From contig OX387198.1 in NCBI GenBank assembly GCA_947561715.1, forward strand, positions 9,920,001 to 9,984,000: 64,000 nucleotides of DNA, written 5' to 3'. Source of the DNA: Ascidia mentula (lineage: Eukaryota > Chordata > Ascidiacea > Phlebobranchia > Ascidiidae). A model generated the notes under the pieces. The model made no database searches and was not told the DNA's origin. It saw only the letters and a program-made list of their open reading frames with translations. Both the position numbers and the translations under genes were made by a program. Shown in pieces: positions 1 to 10,544 of this stretch. Position 1 is the stretch's first letter, and every line of letters starts with the position of its first letter.

Positions 1-493
1 CGAAAAATGAACAAAAAAAAAATTGAAAAAAAAATACGAACAGAAAAAGCGCTTTCTGGTTAGCACAAAACATATCATGCGTTTTGACAAAAGTTGGAAA
101 GGAAAAGAGAAAAAAAAGGGTTGAACAAAAAAAATGAAAAAAAACTGTGATCCGTAACCTTCTTCCTCCTCGGCCCTTAGGAATTTAAAATTATACCCTA
201 CCAGTTCTCGCTCTTTCTAACATGACGTAATTATTGTGTTCATGTAACCAATCCTGATGATTCAGCATCCTGGGAACGGTCAGTTGTTGATACTCCAACA
301 TGACATTCATCTGTGTGCCTTTAAATTCATTGCTTGTACTGTCATATCATTTTAGTATTGGTAACTATATAGTCACTGCAAATTCGGTGATGCAAAATCT
401 TGGATAAGCATATCCAAAGTAAACAAACTTTTATTGAAAATTTGTAAAACACCTCATCAGTTTATTAAAAAGTCAAAACGTTTGCCGGTATAA
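1..493. repeat. Copy A start of the duplicated segment, non-coding flank
   Basis: This stretch matches 22,674-23,165 with only a few base differences. In copy B it lies just upstream of the SLC43A3-like gene (minus) and ahead of the PGAM5 genes (plus), so here it should also be the spacer between an SLC43A3 copy left of the window and PGAM5. It is A-rich at the start. I see no coding exon in it. It ends abruptly where the large inserted element begins. Confidence 0.9.
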
Positions 494-567
494 TCCCAGC
501 AAACATTCTTACGTTTAAGTAACGTATGAAGTTGGTTCTAACCACAACGTTGAAAATTTGTTTCTAC

Positions 568-1650
568 GAGGTTGATTTTGAAAGGTTTTTTAACGTAATT
601 TGAGCAACATTAGATCAACGTAATTTGATGAATGTTTTTTAAACGTTGAAATCTCATTAGAATCATAACGTTGTTATCGTGTTACCACGAGGTTGATTTT
701 GAAAGGTTTTTTAACGTAATTTGAGCAACATTAGATCAACGTATTTTGACGAATGTTTTTTAAACGTTGAAATCTCATTAGAATCATAACGTTGTTATCG
801 TGTAACCACGAGGTTGATTTTGAAAGGTTTTTTAACGTAATTTGAGCAACATTAGATCAACGTATTTTGACGAATGTTTTTTAAACGTTGAAATCTCATT
901 ACAATCATAACGTTGTTATCGTGTTACCACGAGGTTGATTTTGAAAGGTTTTTTAACGTAATTTGAGCAACATTAGATCAACGTATTTTGACGAATGTTT
1001 TTTAAACGTTGAAATCTCATTACAATCATAACGTTGTTGTCGTGTCACCACGAGGTTGATTTTGAAAGGTTTTTTAACGTATTTTGAGCAACATTTCATC
1101 AACGTAATTTGATGAACGTTTTTTAAACGTTTAAATCTGATCAGCATCATAACGTTGTTATCGCGTTACCACGAGGTTGATTTTGAAAGTTTTTTTGACG
1201 TAATTTGAGCAACATTACATCAACGTATTTTGATGGAGGTTTTTTAAACGTTTAAGTTTGATTAGAATCATAACGTTGTTATCGCGTTACCACGAGGTTG
1301 ATTTTGAAAGTTTTTTTAACGTAATTTGAGCAACATTAGATCAACGTATTTTGAAGGAGGTTTTTTGAACGTTAGAATCTGATTAGAATCATAACGTTGT
1401 TATCGTGTTACCACGAGGTTGATTTTGAAAGTTTTTTTAACGTAATTTGAGCAACATTAGATCAACGTATTTTGAAGGAGGTTTTTTGAACGTTAGAATC
1501 TGATTAGAATCATAACGTTGTTATCGTGTTACCACGAGGTTGATTTTGAAAGTTTTGCTAACGTAAATTGAGCAACATTGGATCAACGTAACTCGATGGA
1601 CGTTTTCTTAACGTTGTTTTTTGTTTGTTTGTAGAACGTTGCTGAACTAA
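568..1650. repeat. Tandem array, 121-bp period, about 9 units
   Basis: The anchor GAGGTTGATTTTGAAA occurs at 568, 689, 810, 931, 1052, 1173, 1294, 1415 and 1536, an exact step of 121 bp each time with no indels. Units carry several ACGT/AACGTT palindromes each. Units differ by point changes that are shared between neighbours, which suggests local duplication. The array lies just inside the left inverted repeat of the 7-kb element. Confidence 0.95.
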
Positions 1651-2935
1651 CGTAACTTTCAAGTTTTCGTTTGTTGCTCAGCTTGTGTTTGTTTTGTTCT
1701 GAGAACATAAAACCTTTTGCCAGTAGTAGACGCAAACTGATAACCAATACACAATAGCTGTTGAGTTGAAACTCTGTACCTTGACATTGGAGCTACATCA
1801 TAGGTACACAATATTTCCAGAAGTAAATTTATTAGAATGCATCATACAAACACATATAACCTTATTGCGACAACGAGTCGTCTGAAGATGCACACAAAGA
1901 CGATTTTCTAAACGGGGCGAATTTGAAACCAGTCCGCCAATACGCGTTTATTTCTTTTTTGGTGGTCGAGCTGCACCTCATCATGTAATCTGTAAAATTG
2001 AGAAGTTCGCATTACTTTTTGTAACAAAACAAATCATGGTTGTTGTTCTGCCAAAGAACTGCTGTTATATTTCACATACTAAAACGTGTTTCATATAGGT
2101 TGTTAAAAGATTTTTTTGTTTAAAACATATTTTTCTTATTGCCACAACCCCACCAATTTGTGAGGTTGTATTAGAAAACATCTAAAAGTAAATATCTAGT
2201 GATCTATTAAGGCCAAAGTGAATAACACAATTGAATATCCTTGAAGCTTATTGTGTAACTAACAGGGAAATTGTGGCGGTTCAAGTATTTGGAAACGAAT
2301 TTCGCCTTACATTTAATGCATTAGTCCTCATAGGCCTATTGAAAAATTTCAAAATACCATTGCAGCAAAAAAACAAAACCATATCAATAGTTTTTTGTTT
2401 CTGATGTTTTCTTTGTGGCTATGTTTCTCAAAAAGCAATTTTATTTGAACAATCCCAAACTAATAGTGATGGCCCTTGATTTGTCCCTTGAGCATAGCTG
2501 AAATGTTAATGTTTCACTCACCCATCGCCACTTTATACAGTTATGTTGTGGTGAAAGTTCTTTTTCCATGGCTTCCTTTCATGCTAAGTTGTGCCATTGC
2601 TTCATTGGTCATTAATCTGCAAAACATATGAAAATATAACAACAATCTGGGCATTAATATAAAATGATTTACTTACTTTCTCAAGCGGATCACATTGTCT
2701 TTCATTTGCCATGGAACTTTTATTGTCAACTTTAACCAACAAATTACTTTCACACTCAAGTCATTTAGAAACATTAAGCTGCAAAACAACCTGTGTAAAA
2801 CAACAGTCATTACAAAACACAACCTTTGCTAAATAGCACTAAACAAATTATGTGTTCTGGGGTTATGCTATGGTATACTCTGATATTATTTCTGACATGA
2901 CTTGAGGCTAACCATCAGTTTAACTCGCTGCCAAT

Positions 2936-4012
2936 AATATCCCTCCTGAGAGGAATCCAACCGTACTTCGAAAAACTTTCCCGCCAACCGGCTCCACTCC
3001 CACAAGCCGCGGCAAGCCCAGATAGCGCCAAATGTTCTTTTGCAAATATGTGATGCGAGGCAAATATGTGATGCGAGGCGACCCCACGCTGTGGCAAATC
3101 CATAAGGGACGAACTATAGCGAGGTCGGTGGACAGCCCCAATTAATCACAGTGTGTGGTGTCGCAAGGAATACAGAATTTGTCGAAATGGCCTTTGTCGA
3201 AAATAGAATTCATGCGTTCAAATGACCGGCCCTGGTTCGTATTTCTAAATAAAACCTGCAGTCAAAAAAAAAGCACGAATACAAACTATTTTGCGGTGGC
3301 CCGCAATTACTCTTTGTACACTTGCGTGCGCTGACAGAGTTTTTTCTTGGGACAAACTTTAAGATTAACATGCGTTATACAACTTGTTGAACAACTAAAC
3401 CAGTTGACTTTAAAAAGTGGAAAAACCGCACTGGCTAGCTTTAAGCACGATGTGCGTTTAGGTCAATATTGAAGCAAGTTTCTAATTTTTATAGTTATTT
3501 TTTTAAATGACAATTGGATTTATTCAGCTATAAAAATACACAACTAACCTAAGTATGACTCATAACCAAAATCAATAATATCCCTCCCGAGAGGAATCCA
3601 ACAGTACTTTGAAAAACTTTCCCGCCAACCGGCTTCACTCCCACAAGCCGCGGCGGGCCAGATAGCACCTAAACCCTTAAATTCAGTGTAACATAAACAG
3701 GAAGATACGATAACAATTGATAGGCTACTAACCATGTCCTAATCGTTTGCTAGAAATAAAACCAAAAATGCGGTACAAAAACTGTTATTGCAATCAAACG
3801 ATGTTGTTCCCTGCACAACAAGGAAAGTCAACGTGCAAATTTTCTTATGCGAAAACGTGAGGTATGTGGTGCGCTGTCCATTGTCCGTTGTCGCCTTTGA
3901 GGTCTTCGACCACACGCTAAGGCAAATCCACAAGGGACGAAGCGTAGCGAGGTCCGCGGTGGAGAGCCCAATTAATCACAGTGTGTGGTGTCGCAAGGAA
4001 TGTGATATTTTC
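2936..4012. repeat. Duplicated module inside the 7-kb element
   Basis: Two related modules occur here. The left parts are 2936-3027 and 3577-3668 (starting AATATCCCTCC and containing CTTTCCCGCCAACCGGCT). The right parts are 3093-3182 and 3920-4010 (starting GGCAAATCCA and containing AATTAATCACAGTGTGTGG). The left and right halves stay in the same order, but the spacing between them differs between the two copies. The modules are more GC-rich than their surroundings. They may be an older short element that was carried along and duplicated. No coding content is recognised. Confidence 0.75.
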
Positions 4013-4185
4013 GAACTGGGTTTTGTATAGGACGAAGTATTGCGTATATGACAATTTAATCTTTACAAATCTCGAAAAACAACTGATTTAGTCCCATTTC
4101 GATATAGCCATACAGGAGCAGTTTGGTTACGTTTACGGTATATAGAATTTTGGAAAGGGTTCTCCACTATCACATCATAAAAGTT

Positions 4186-6085
4186 TTGCACAGTATTACA
4201 ACACTCTATTCGGAGTTGAAGGGCAAAAACCGATTTCTTTTATTTTAATTGGCTTTTGAGAGCCAAGCGACCAAGCATGTTAACCTGCCGGCAGTAGATA
4301 CCAAACCGCGCGGGTCGTGCCTTCGCGTTCAATCAAGTTGTCAGTCTCTCATTTCTTTGTTTCAACTTCAGTCCAAACAAAATTTTGCACAGTATTACAA
4401 CACACTATTCGGAGTTGAACTGTAAAACCCGATTTCTTTTATTTTAATTGGCCTTTAAGAGCCAAGCGAGCAAGTATTTTGATGTGCCAACAGTAGATAC
4501 CAAACCGCGCGGGTCGTGCCTTTGTGTTCAATCAAGTTGTCAGTTTCTCATTCGTTTGTTTCAACTTCAATCGAAACAAAATGTTGCACAGTATTACAAC
4601 ACACTATTCGGAGTTGAACTGTAAAAGCCGATTTCATTTATTTTAATTCACTTTTGAGAGTCAAGCGACCAAGTATTTTAATGTGCCAACAGTAGATACC
4701 AAACCGCGCGAGTCGTGCCTTAGCGTCCAATCAAGTTGTCAGTCTCTCATTCGTTTGTTTCAACTTTAATCGAAACAAAATTTTGCACAGTATTACAACA
4801 CACTATTCGGAGTTGAACTGTTAAAGCCGATTTCATTTATTTTAATTCACTTTTGAAAGACAAGCGACCAAGTATTTTAATGTGCCAACAGTAGATACCA
4901 AACCGCGCGGGTCGTGCCTTTGTGTTCAATCAAGTTGTCAGTCTCTCATTCGTTTGTTTCAACTTCAATCGAAACAAAATTTTGCACAGTATTACAACAC
5001 ACTATTCGGAGTTGAACTGTAAAAGCCGATTTCATTTATTTTAATTCACTTTTGAAAGACAAGCGACCAAGTATTTTAATGTGCCAACAGTAGATACCAA
5101 ACCGCGCGGGTCGTGCCTTCGCGTTCAATCAAGTTGTCAGTCTCTCATTCGTTTGTTTCAACTTTAATCGAAACAAAATTTTGCACAGTATTACAACACA
5201 CTATTCGGAGTTGAACTGTAAAACCCGATTTCTTTTATTTTAATTCACTTTTGAGAGCCAAGCGACCAAGTATTTTAATGTGCCAACAGTAGATACCAAA
5301 CCGCGCGGGTCGTGCCTTTGTGTTCAATCAAGTTGTCAGTCTCTCATTCGTTTGTTTCAACTTCAATCGAAACAAAATTTTGCACAGTATTACAACACAC
5401 TATTCGGAGTTGAACTGTAAAACCCGATTTCTTTTATTTTAATTGGCTTTTGAAAGACAAGCGACCAAGCATGTTAACGTGCCAACAGTAGATACCAAAC
5501 CGCGCGGGTCGTGCCTTTGTGTTCAATCAAGTTGTCGGTCTCTCATTCGTTTGTTTCAACTTTAATTGAAACAAAATTTTGCACAGTATTACCACACACT
5601 ATTCGGAGTTGAACTGTAAAACCCGATTTCATTTATTTTAATTCACTTTTGAGAGCCAAGCGACCAAGTATTTTAATGTGCCAACAGTAGATACCAAACC
5701 GCGCGGGTCGTGCCTTTGTGTTCAATCAAGTTGTCAGTCTCTCATTCGTTTGTTTCAACTTCAATCGAAACAAAATTTTGCACAGTATTACAACACACTA
5801 TTCGGAGTTGAACAGTAAAACCTGATTTCTTTTATTTTAATTCACTTTTGAGAGGCAAGCGACCAAGTAATTTAATGTGCCAACAGTAGATACCAAACCG
5901 CGCGGGTCGTGCCTTCGTGTTCAATCAAGTTGTCAGTCTCTCATTCGTTTGTTTCAACTTCAATCGAAACAAAAATTTGCACAGTATTAAAACACTCTAT
6001 TCGGAGTTGAACTGTAAAAACCGATTCTCTTTTATTTCAATTGGCCTTTGAGAGCCAAGCGACCAAGCATTTCAATGTGCCAGTC
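4186..6085. repeat. Tandem array, 199-bp period, about 10 units
   Basis: The anchor TTGCACAG (TTGCACA in all copies) falls at 4186, 4385, 4584, 4783, 4982, 5181, 5380, 5579, 5778 and 5977, always exactly 199 bp apart. Each unit also contains CCAAACCGCGCGGGTCGTGC and a TTGTTTCAACTT stretch. The last unit decays after about 6085. Units differ by scattered substitutions but not by length, as expected for a satellite-like array kept by unequal exchange. It is the central array of the inserted element. Confidence 0.95.
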
Positions 6086-6669
6086 GATAGCAAACCTATT
6101 ATTATTTGAACATTATTTACAATCAGTATAAACGAATAATGCATGCCTATTTCGGATGTAATCGCTGTAATGGGAATGTTTGTATTTTAGGCGTTAGTTT
6201 GATTTCAATTGAAGCAAAATTTCCTTATGAATGGCAACCCTAAAAAATTGTCCCCTCCATTGTACTAGAATTGTTGCCGTGGGAGTCGGTCGACGTTGGA
6301 CAAAGAAATATCTGAAGCGTAAACAACTGTCAGATTTTGACTGATAATAGGTTATTCCTATGTGAAACGCTTTTCGACCAACAAATGAAAAAAGTTATGT
6401 TTGCTATTTGACTTTGTGAACAATGATTCATACACGTGCTAATCGCCAGCCCACCTCGTCTCAAACTTTATTGATATTTCACAACACCTTTTTTATTTGG
6501 TATCAACAGTCATTCTGATATGAAAAGACATGGTATGAGATAAACCTCTTAATTATGATAACATTAACCTGCTATAATACTCACACTTAATTGTTTATTT
6601 ATATGTCTTGTCAACGTCCTTGTTGCGTTAACATTGACGCGCAATTGTTTAACAAACATTCAATGAACG

Positions 6670-7300
6670 TTACGCATCGGTTGGTTATTTTTTCGTCATT
6701 CCGATAACATTGGAATAACGTTGATGTTTGGTTCTTTATTATAACCTTATCATAACAACATTCAATAAACGTTAGGTTTTGGTTGGTTGATTTTTTGTTT
6801 TTCCGATAACATTAGAATAACGTTGATGTTTGGTTCTTTATTATAACGTTATCATAACAACATTCTAAAAACGTTAGGTTTTGGTTGGTTGATTTTTTGT
6901 TTTTCCGATAACATTAGAATAACGTTGATGTTTGGTTCTTTATTATAACGTTATCATAACAACATTCAATAAACGTTAGGTTTTGGTTGGTTGATTTTTT
7001 GTTTTTAGGATAACATTAGAATAACGTTGATGTTTGGTTCTTTATTAGAACGTTATCATAACAACATTCAATAAACGTTAGGTTTTGATTGGTTGATTTT
7101 TTGTTTTTAGGATAACATTAGAATAACGTTGATGTTTGGTTCTGTATTATAACGTTATCATAACAACATTCAATAAACGTTAGGTTTTGGTTGGTTGATT
7201 TTTTGTTTTTCCGATAACATTAGAATAACGTTGATGTTTGGTTCTTTATTATAACGTTATCATAACAACGTTCAATAAACGTTAGGTTTTGGTTGGTTGA
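6670..7300. repeat. Tandem array, 102-bp period, about 6 units
   Basis: The anchor CGTTAGGTTTT occurs at 6770, 6872, 6974, 7076, 7178 and 7280, exactly 102 bp apart. Each unit contains AACGTTGATGTTTGGTT, an ATAACGTTAT palindrome in most copies, and a further AACGTTAGG. The sequence is distinct from the left 121-bp array but shares its high density of AACGTT motifs. It lies just inside the right inverted repeat. Confidence 0.93.
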
Positions 7301-7552
7301 TACAACGTTTTGCGATTAACAACAAAAGAACGTTGGAATTGGGTTAGGTTTAGAAGGCGTTCATTTCCTACGTTAGTTCAACGCTGATATTTGGTTGGTT
7401 TAAAAAACGTCGTAAGGAAACGTAGAATCAACGTTAATATTTGGAAAACATGCAACCAGTAAAAATTTTTTGGTTCGATTTACGTTAATGAACGTTTCAA
7501 CCAAAAGTCAACGTAACAAAAACGTTCCTTCCACGTTTGATGTTTGCTGGGA

Positions 7553-8542
7553 AAGGACCATTTTTTGGAGGTCACAGGAAATTATAGGGGGAACCAAGCA
7601 GCCTTTGCGAAAATCCTTCAGCTTTATTGGCCTCCGAAACACATATGGCCCTAGCTAGTGAGCTGTAGCCTACCCTTTAGCGTGGGGCAAGTGAATAGGC
7701 GAACATCTTCAACAAACCACGCAGCAGAGTTTCGAACAATGGAGCAAAGCAGTTAAACATCAGGCAAGTGGCGTGCATTGCAAATAGCAGTATACATTTT
7801 AATACTGGATGGATTTTTTGTAGACAATCAAACAACGAAAATAGTTATCAAGGTACCAGGTATGTCGGAATACATAAAAACGCATTCAAGTTTAAATCAA
7901 CGTTCGGAAAGAAATGATTTGCAACAACAAAATTTATTTTTTCCACGTGTGCACTCGTGCGGTTGTAGATAGTTTTGAGTTCGGCTTCATTTGGACCGCG
8001 CTTATTTTACCTTCACCGGCATTTCGTTTTGCGTTTTCAGCGTCAATAATTTTAACACGCATCATTGCGTGAAAGCACGCAATTGTAATTTCAGCAATTT
8101 TATGTTCTTTATTAATTTGATTATCATCCAAATAAGTAGTTACTATATGTAAAAAGAAAATTATACATGTGATTTATTTTGCTTGCAATTTTGAGATGCT
8201 CCAGTGTTTTGGGAACGCACATGTTCTAGTCTGAACTGGCCTCGGGAGTAACAATGTGACTTGATGCGTGTCGATTTAACGGAGCGTTACCTCATTTTAC
8301 ACATTACGACTGACGCCTACTGTCGTTTTGTTAACGTTGGTTTTGGGTTCCTTTAAATTTGACAGATTCGATTGTATTTGCATACTTTAAAAGCATTCAA
8401 GCTAAGGTAAAATTAAACCGTTTGTTTAAGTGTTATGTAATTCCTTTAGTAAGGCATGTTCATAAGTAAGATCCCCATTGTGTACAATCGTGTTTGTAAT
8501 GATAAATTACCAAGTCGAATTATGTCTTACTTTGCAGAATTT
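7553..8542. other. Upstream region of PGAM5 gene 1, copy A
   Basis: This non-coding region is nearly identical to 23,165-24,154 in copy B. It probably holds the promoter of the PGAM5-PGAM5-SNRPB2 unit. A pyrimidine-rich acceptor (TTACTTTGCAG, ending at 8537) sits 5 bases before the ATG, so the leader is either cis-spliced from a 5' exon in this stretch or trans-spliced to a leader RNA. Short frames here are not conserved as protein between the copies. No other gene is visible. Confidence 0.6.
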
Positions 8543-9310
8543 ATGATGAATTATAAGACAATAATACTCGTTACTGGTGGAGTTGTAACAGGGAGCAGTT
8601 TACTAGTTTCTCACTTCAAATCAAATTTATTCAGCAATGCTAACACAGCAGCATTGCCCGACGTTACTGGCAAAACATGGGACAGCAACTGGGACAAAAG
8701 AGAGCATGCGAAGCCAAAAGGAACCAGAAACATTATCATGATCCGTCACGGTCAATACAATTTCAAAGGAAAGAATGACCAGGAGAAGTCACTTACTGAA
8801 CTGGGGAAAAAACAAGCAGTCTACACTGGTATAAGATTGACAGAACTAGGACTTGACAAAAAGTTAAATATTGTCCATGAGTCCACTATGACACGTGCTC
8901 ATGAAACAAGTGAGCTGATATACCAACAACTGAAAACCCCTATTCCAGTTAAGAAGACTGATCTACTCCGTGAGGGTATACCAGTTTTGCCTGACCCCCC
9001 TTTTGACTGTGTCTTTGATGAGAAAAGGATATCATGTGATTCCCAAAAAATGGACACTGCATTTGAACATTACATGCATCGTGCTGATGTAGAACAGGAT
9101 GGGGATTCTTATGAACTGTTTGTCTGCCATGGAAACCTTATTCGCTATTTTGTTTGTAATCTCCTTCAGCTGCCCACTAGTGCCATGCACAGGTGGCACC
9201 TAAGGCACTGCAGTATAACTTGGCTTACCATTAGACCTAGTGGAAATGTTTCACTGCGAATGTTTGGGGACACTGGTCACCTTCCTACGGATAAGTTAAC
9301 ATTTGAGTAG
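8543..9310 (+). CDS. PGAM5: PGAM5-like mitochondrial Ser/Thr phosphatase, paralogue 1 (copy A)
   Basis: The single-exon frame gives 255 residues. An N-terminal hydrophobic segment (about residues 6-25) is followed by the WDxxWD motif at 46-51 that PGAM5 proteins use for self-assembly, then the histidine-phosphatase core. The phosphoacceptor motif is RHG at 68-70 (His69). LLREG, HRAD, CHGN and the C-terminal DKLTFE are conserved with vertebrate PGAM5. I chose the ATG at 8543 because it directly follows the acceptor TTTGCAG; longer in-frame extensions upstream differ between the two copies. Compared with its neighbour it lacks the HW.PD segment and the GARIE acidic stretch after the DPP motif, so substrate contacts may differ. 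By family it is an outer/inner mitochondrial membrane-anchored protein phosphatase acting in mitophagy and stress signalling. Confidence 0.9.
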   Translation: MMNYKTIILVTGGVVTGSSLLVSHFKSNLFSNANTAALPDVTGKTWDSNWDKREHAKPKGTRNIIMIRHGQYNFKGKNDQEKSLTELGKKQAVYTGIRLTELGLDKKLNIVHESTMTRAHETSELIYQQLKTPIPVKKTDLLREGIPVLPDPPFDCVFDEKRISCDSQKMDTAFEHYMHRADVEQDGDSYELFVCHGNLIRYFVCNLLQLPTSAMHRWHLRHCSITWLTIRPSGNVSLRMFGDTGHLPTDKLTFE

Positions 9311-9502
9311 AAATGTTTCATTTGCATTGCATTCACATAAGTACCACAACAATGCCAAATTTATTGCATATATACAGTCAGTTGATAATTGTTTAAAGTG
9401 ACTTTCTTTGCTATGCTGTGTATGTTACACTGATTGATCTTTTCTTTTAATTTTTGTATTCATTTCACTCCTGATTTATAAATCATGTCTTACTTTTTCT
9501 AG

Positions 9503-9528
9503 AAAGCACTTTAAAGTGATAGGGCCTG
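9503..9528 (+). promoter_or_regulatory. Short leader with candidate trans-splice acceptor between the two PGAM5 genes
   Basis: TTACTTTTTCTAG ends at 9502, 192 bases after the stop of PGAM5 gene 1 and 26 bases before the ATG of gene 2. No AATAAA or ATTAAA occurs in the 9311-9502 gap. A 3' acceptor with no donor after the upstream gene is the arrangement expected for spliced-leader trans-splicing of a downstream operon cistron, as known in Ciona. Copy B has the same layout, with the acceptor ending at 25,113. Confidence 0.55.
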
Positions 9529-10326
9529 ATGAAGCGTCAAGTTTTAAAAGTTGCAGGCATTTTTGCACTAGGTTATCCTGCCTTTGTGACTTTAAACAAC
9601 AGAACGGAAGGCAGAGATGGGCAAGACCGGATAAAGTCATTGATACCCTTTCCAAAAGTGGCTCATGCTGCAGTTTCTGAGGCCACTAAATGGGACAGTG
9701 ATTGGGACAAGCGGTCTTGTGATAGACCTTCTGCAACAAGACACATTATATTAGTCCGTCATGGACAATACAATTTAGATGGAAAAGGGGATGCTGATAG
9801 GTATTTGACAGATTTAGGAAAAGAGCAAGCCCTGTTTACAGGATTAAGACTAAAAGAGTTGGGTCTTGATAAGAAACTCAATTTGATCACCAACTCTACC
9901 ATGAGAAGAGCACAAGAAACTTGTGACCTAATTTACAAACAACTTGATGCTCCGATCAATCTGGAAAAAACTGATCTGCTTAGAGAGGGTGCTCCAGTGG
10001 AGCCTGACCCACCTGTGCCACACTGGACTCCAGATCCCAAAACCTTCTTCAATGACGGTGCAAGAATTGAAACTGCTTTTCGGCATTTTATCCATCGTGC
10101 TGATCCTGACCAGAAAGATGACACCTTTGAGCTCTTGGTTTGCCACGCTAATGTCATCCGCTATTTTGTGTGCAGAGCATTGCAACTTCAGCCTGAAGCT
10201 TGGCTAAGGATTAGCTTGCGACATGCTAGCATTACCTGGATATCCATTCGGCCCAATGGCAGGGTTTCTCTTAAATGTTTGGGTGACTCTGGTCACATGC
10301 CACCAGACAAACTCACATTTGAGTGA
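9529..10326 (+). CDS. PGAM5: PGAM5-like mitochondrial Ser/Thr phosphatase, paralogue 2 (copy A)
   Basis: The single exon gives 265 residues. The N-terminus has a short hydrophobic anchor (about residues 7-21). The WDSDWD motif is at 55-60 and the phosphoacceptor RHG at 77-79 (His78). It keeps the canonical PGAM5 stretch REGAPVEPDPPVPHW, the GARIETAFR segment, IHRAD and CHANVIRY, and ends PPDKLTFE. It is therefore the more canonical of the two paralogues. It starts 218 bases after the stop of paralogue 1 in the same direction, with an acceptor-like TTTTTCTAG 26 bases before the ATG. The two proteins clearly arose by an older tandem duplication than the copy A/copy B event, because each paralogue matches its counterpart in copy B far better than its neighbour. 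Confidence 0.92.
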   Translation: MKRQVLKVAGIFALGYPAFVTLNNRTEGRDGQDRIKSLIPFPKVAHAAVSEATKWDSDWDKRSCDRPSATRHIILVRHGQYNLDGKGDADRYLTDLGKEQALFTGLRLKELGLDKKLNLITNSTMRRAQETCDLIYKQLDAPINLEKTDLLREGAPVEPDPPVPHWTPDPKTFFNDGARIETAFRHFIHRADPDQKDDTFELLVCHANVIRYFVCRALQLQPEAWLRISLRHASITWISIRPNGRVSLKCLGDSGHMPPDKLTFE

Positions 10327-10544
10327 GGACCAAACTTACCACACTACTGCATGGGGCAGTGGCCATTTATTCTGTGAATTAGTGACAATATAGTTTTTCA
10401 AATCAATCCTTTGTGTTGTTGATTTTCGTAAACATGTGTGCAGTACAGTATTTTGTTTTTTTTCCTCTTCTTAACTATTCATTGTTTTGGTTTAGCAGAA
10501 AAATAGGTTGAAATCCTAATTTCAAAGATAGATGCTAACTAATC

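Larger units (their letters stand above)
494..7552. mobile_element. 7.06-kb non-autonomous TIR DNA element, family unknown
   Basis: The element begins TCCCAGCAAACAT and ends with its exact inverse, ATGTTTGCTGGGA. The inverted similarity continues imperfectly inward for about 30 bases (shared ACGT..AAG.AACGT spacing). Copy B at 23,161-23,172 reads straight through (GGTATAAGGACC), which proves a clean insertion. The target duplication is at most 2 bp (AA on both sides). The body contains three tandem arrays (568-1650, 4186-6085, 6670-7300) and unique or duplicated AT-rich sequence between them. There is no open frame above about 80 codons, so no transposase is encoded and it must be mobilised in trans. 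TIR and target-site length do not let me assign hAT (8 bp), Tc1 (TA), piggyBac (TTAA) or Harbinger (TWA). The family is unassigned. Confidence 0.85.

Noticed and set aside
953-1150. Short minus-strand frame in the 121-bp array
   Set aside because: It lies in satellite units, repeats with the array period and has no coding features.
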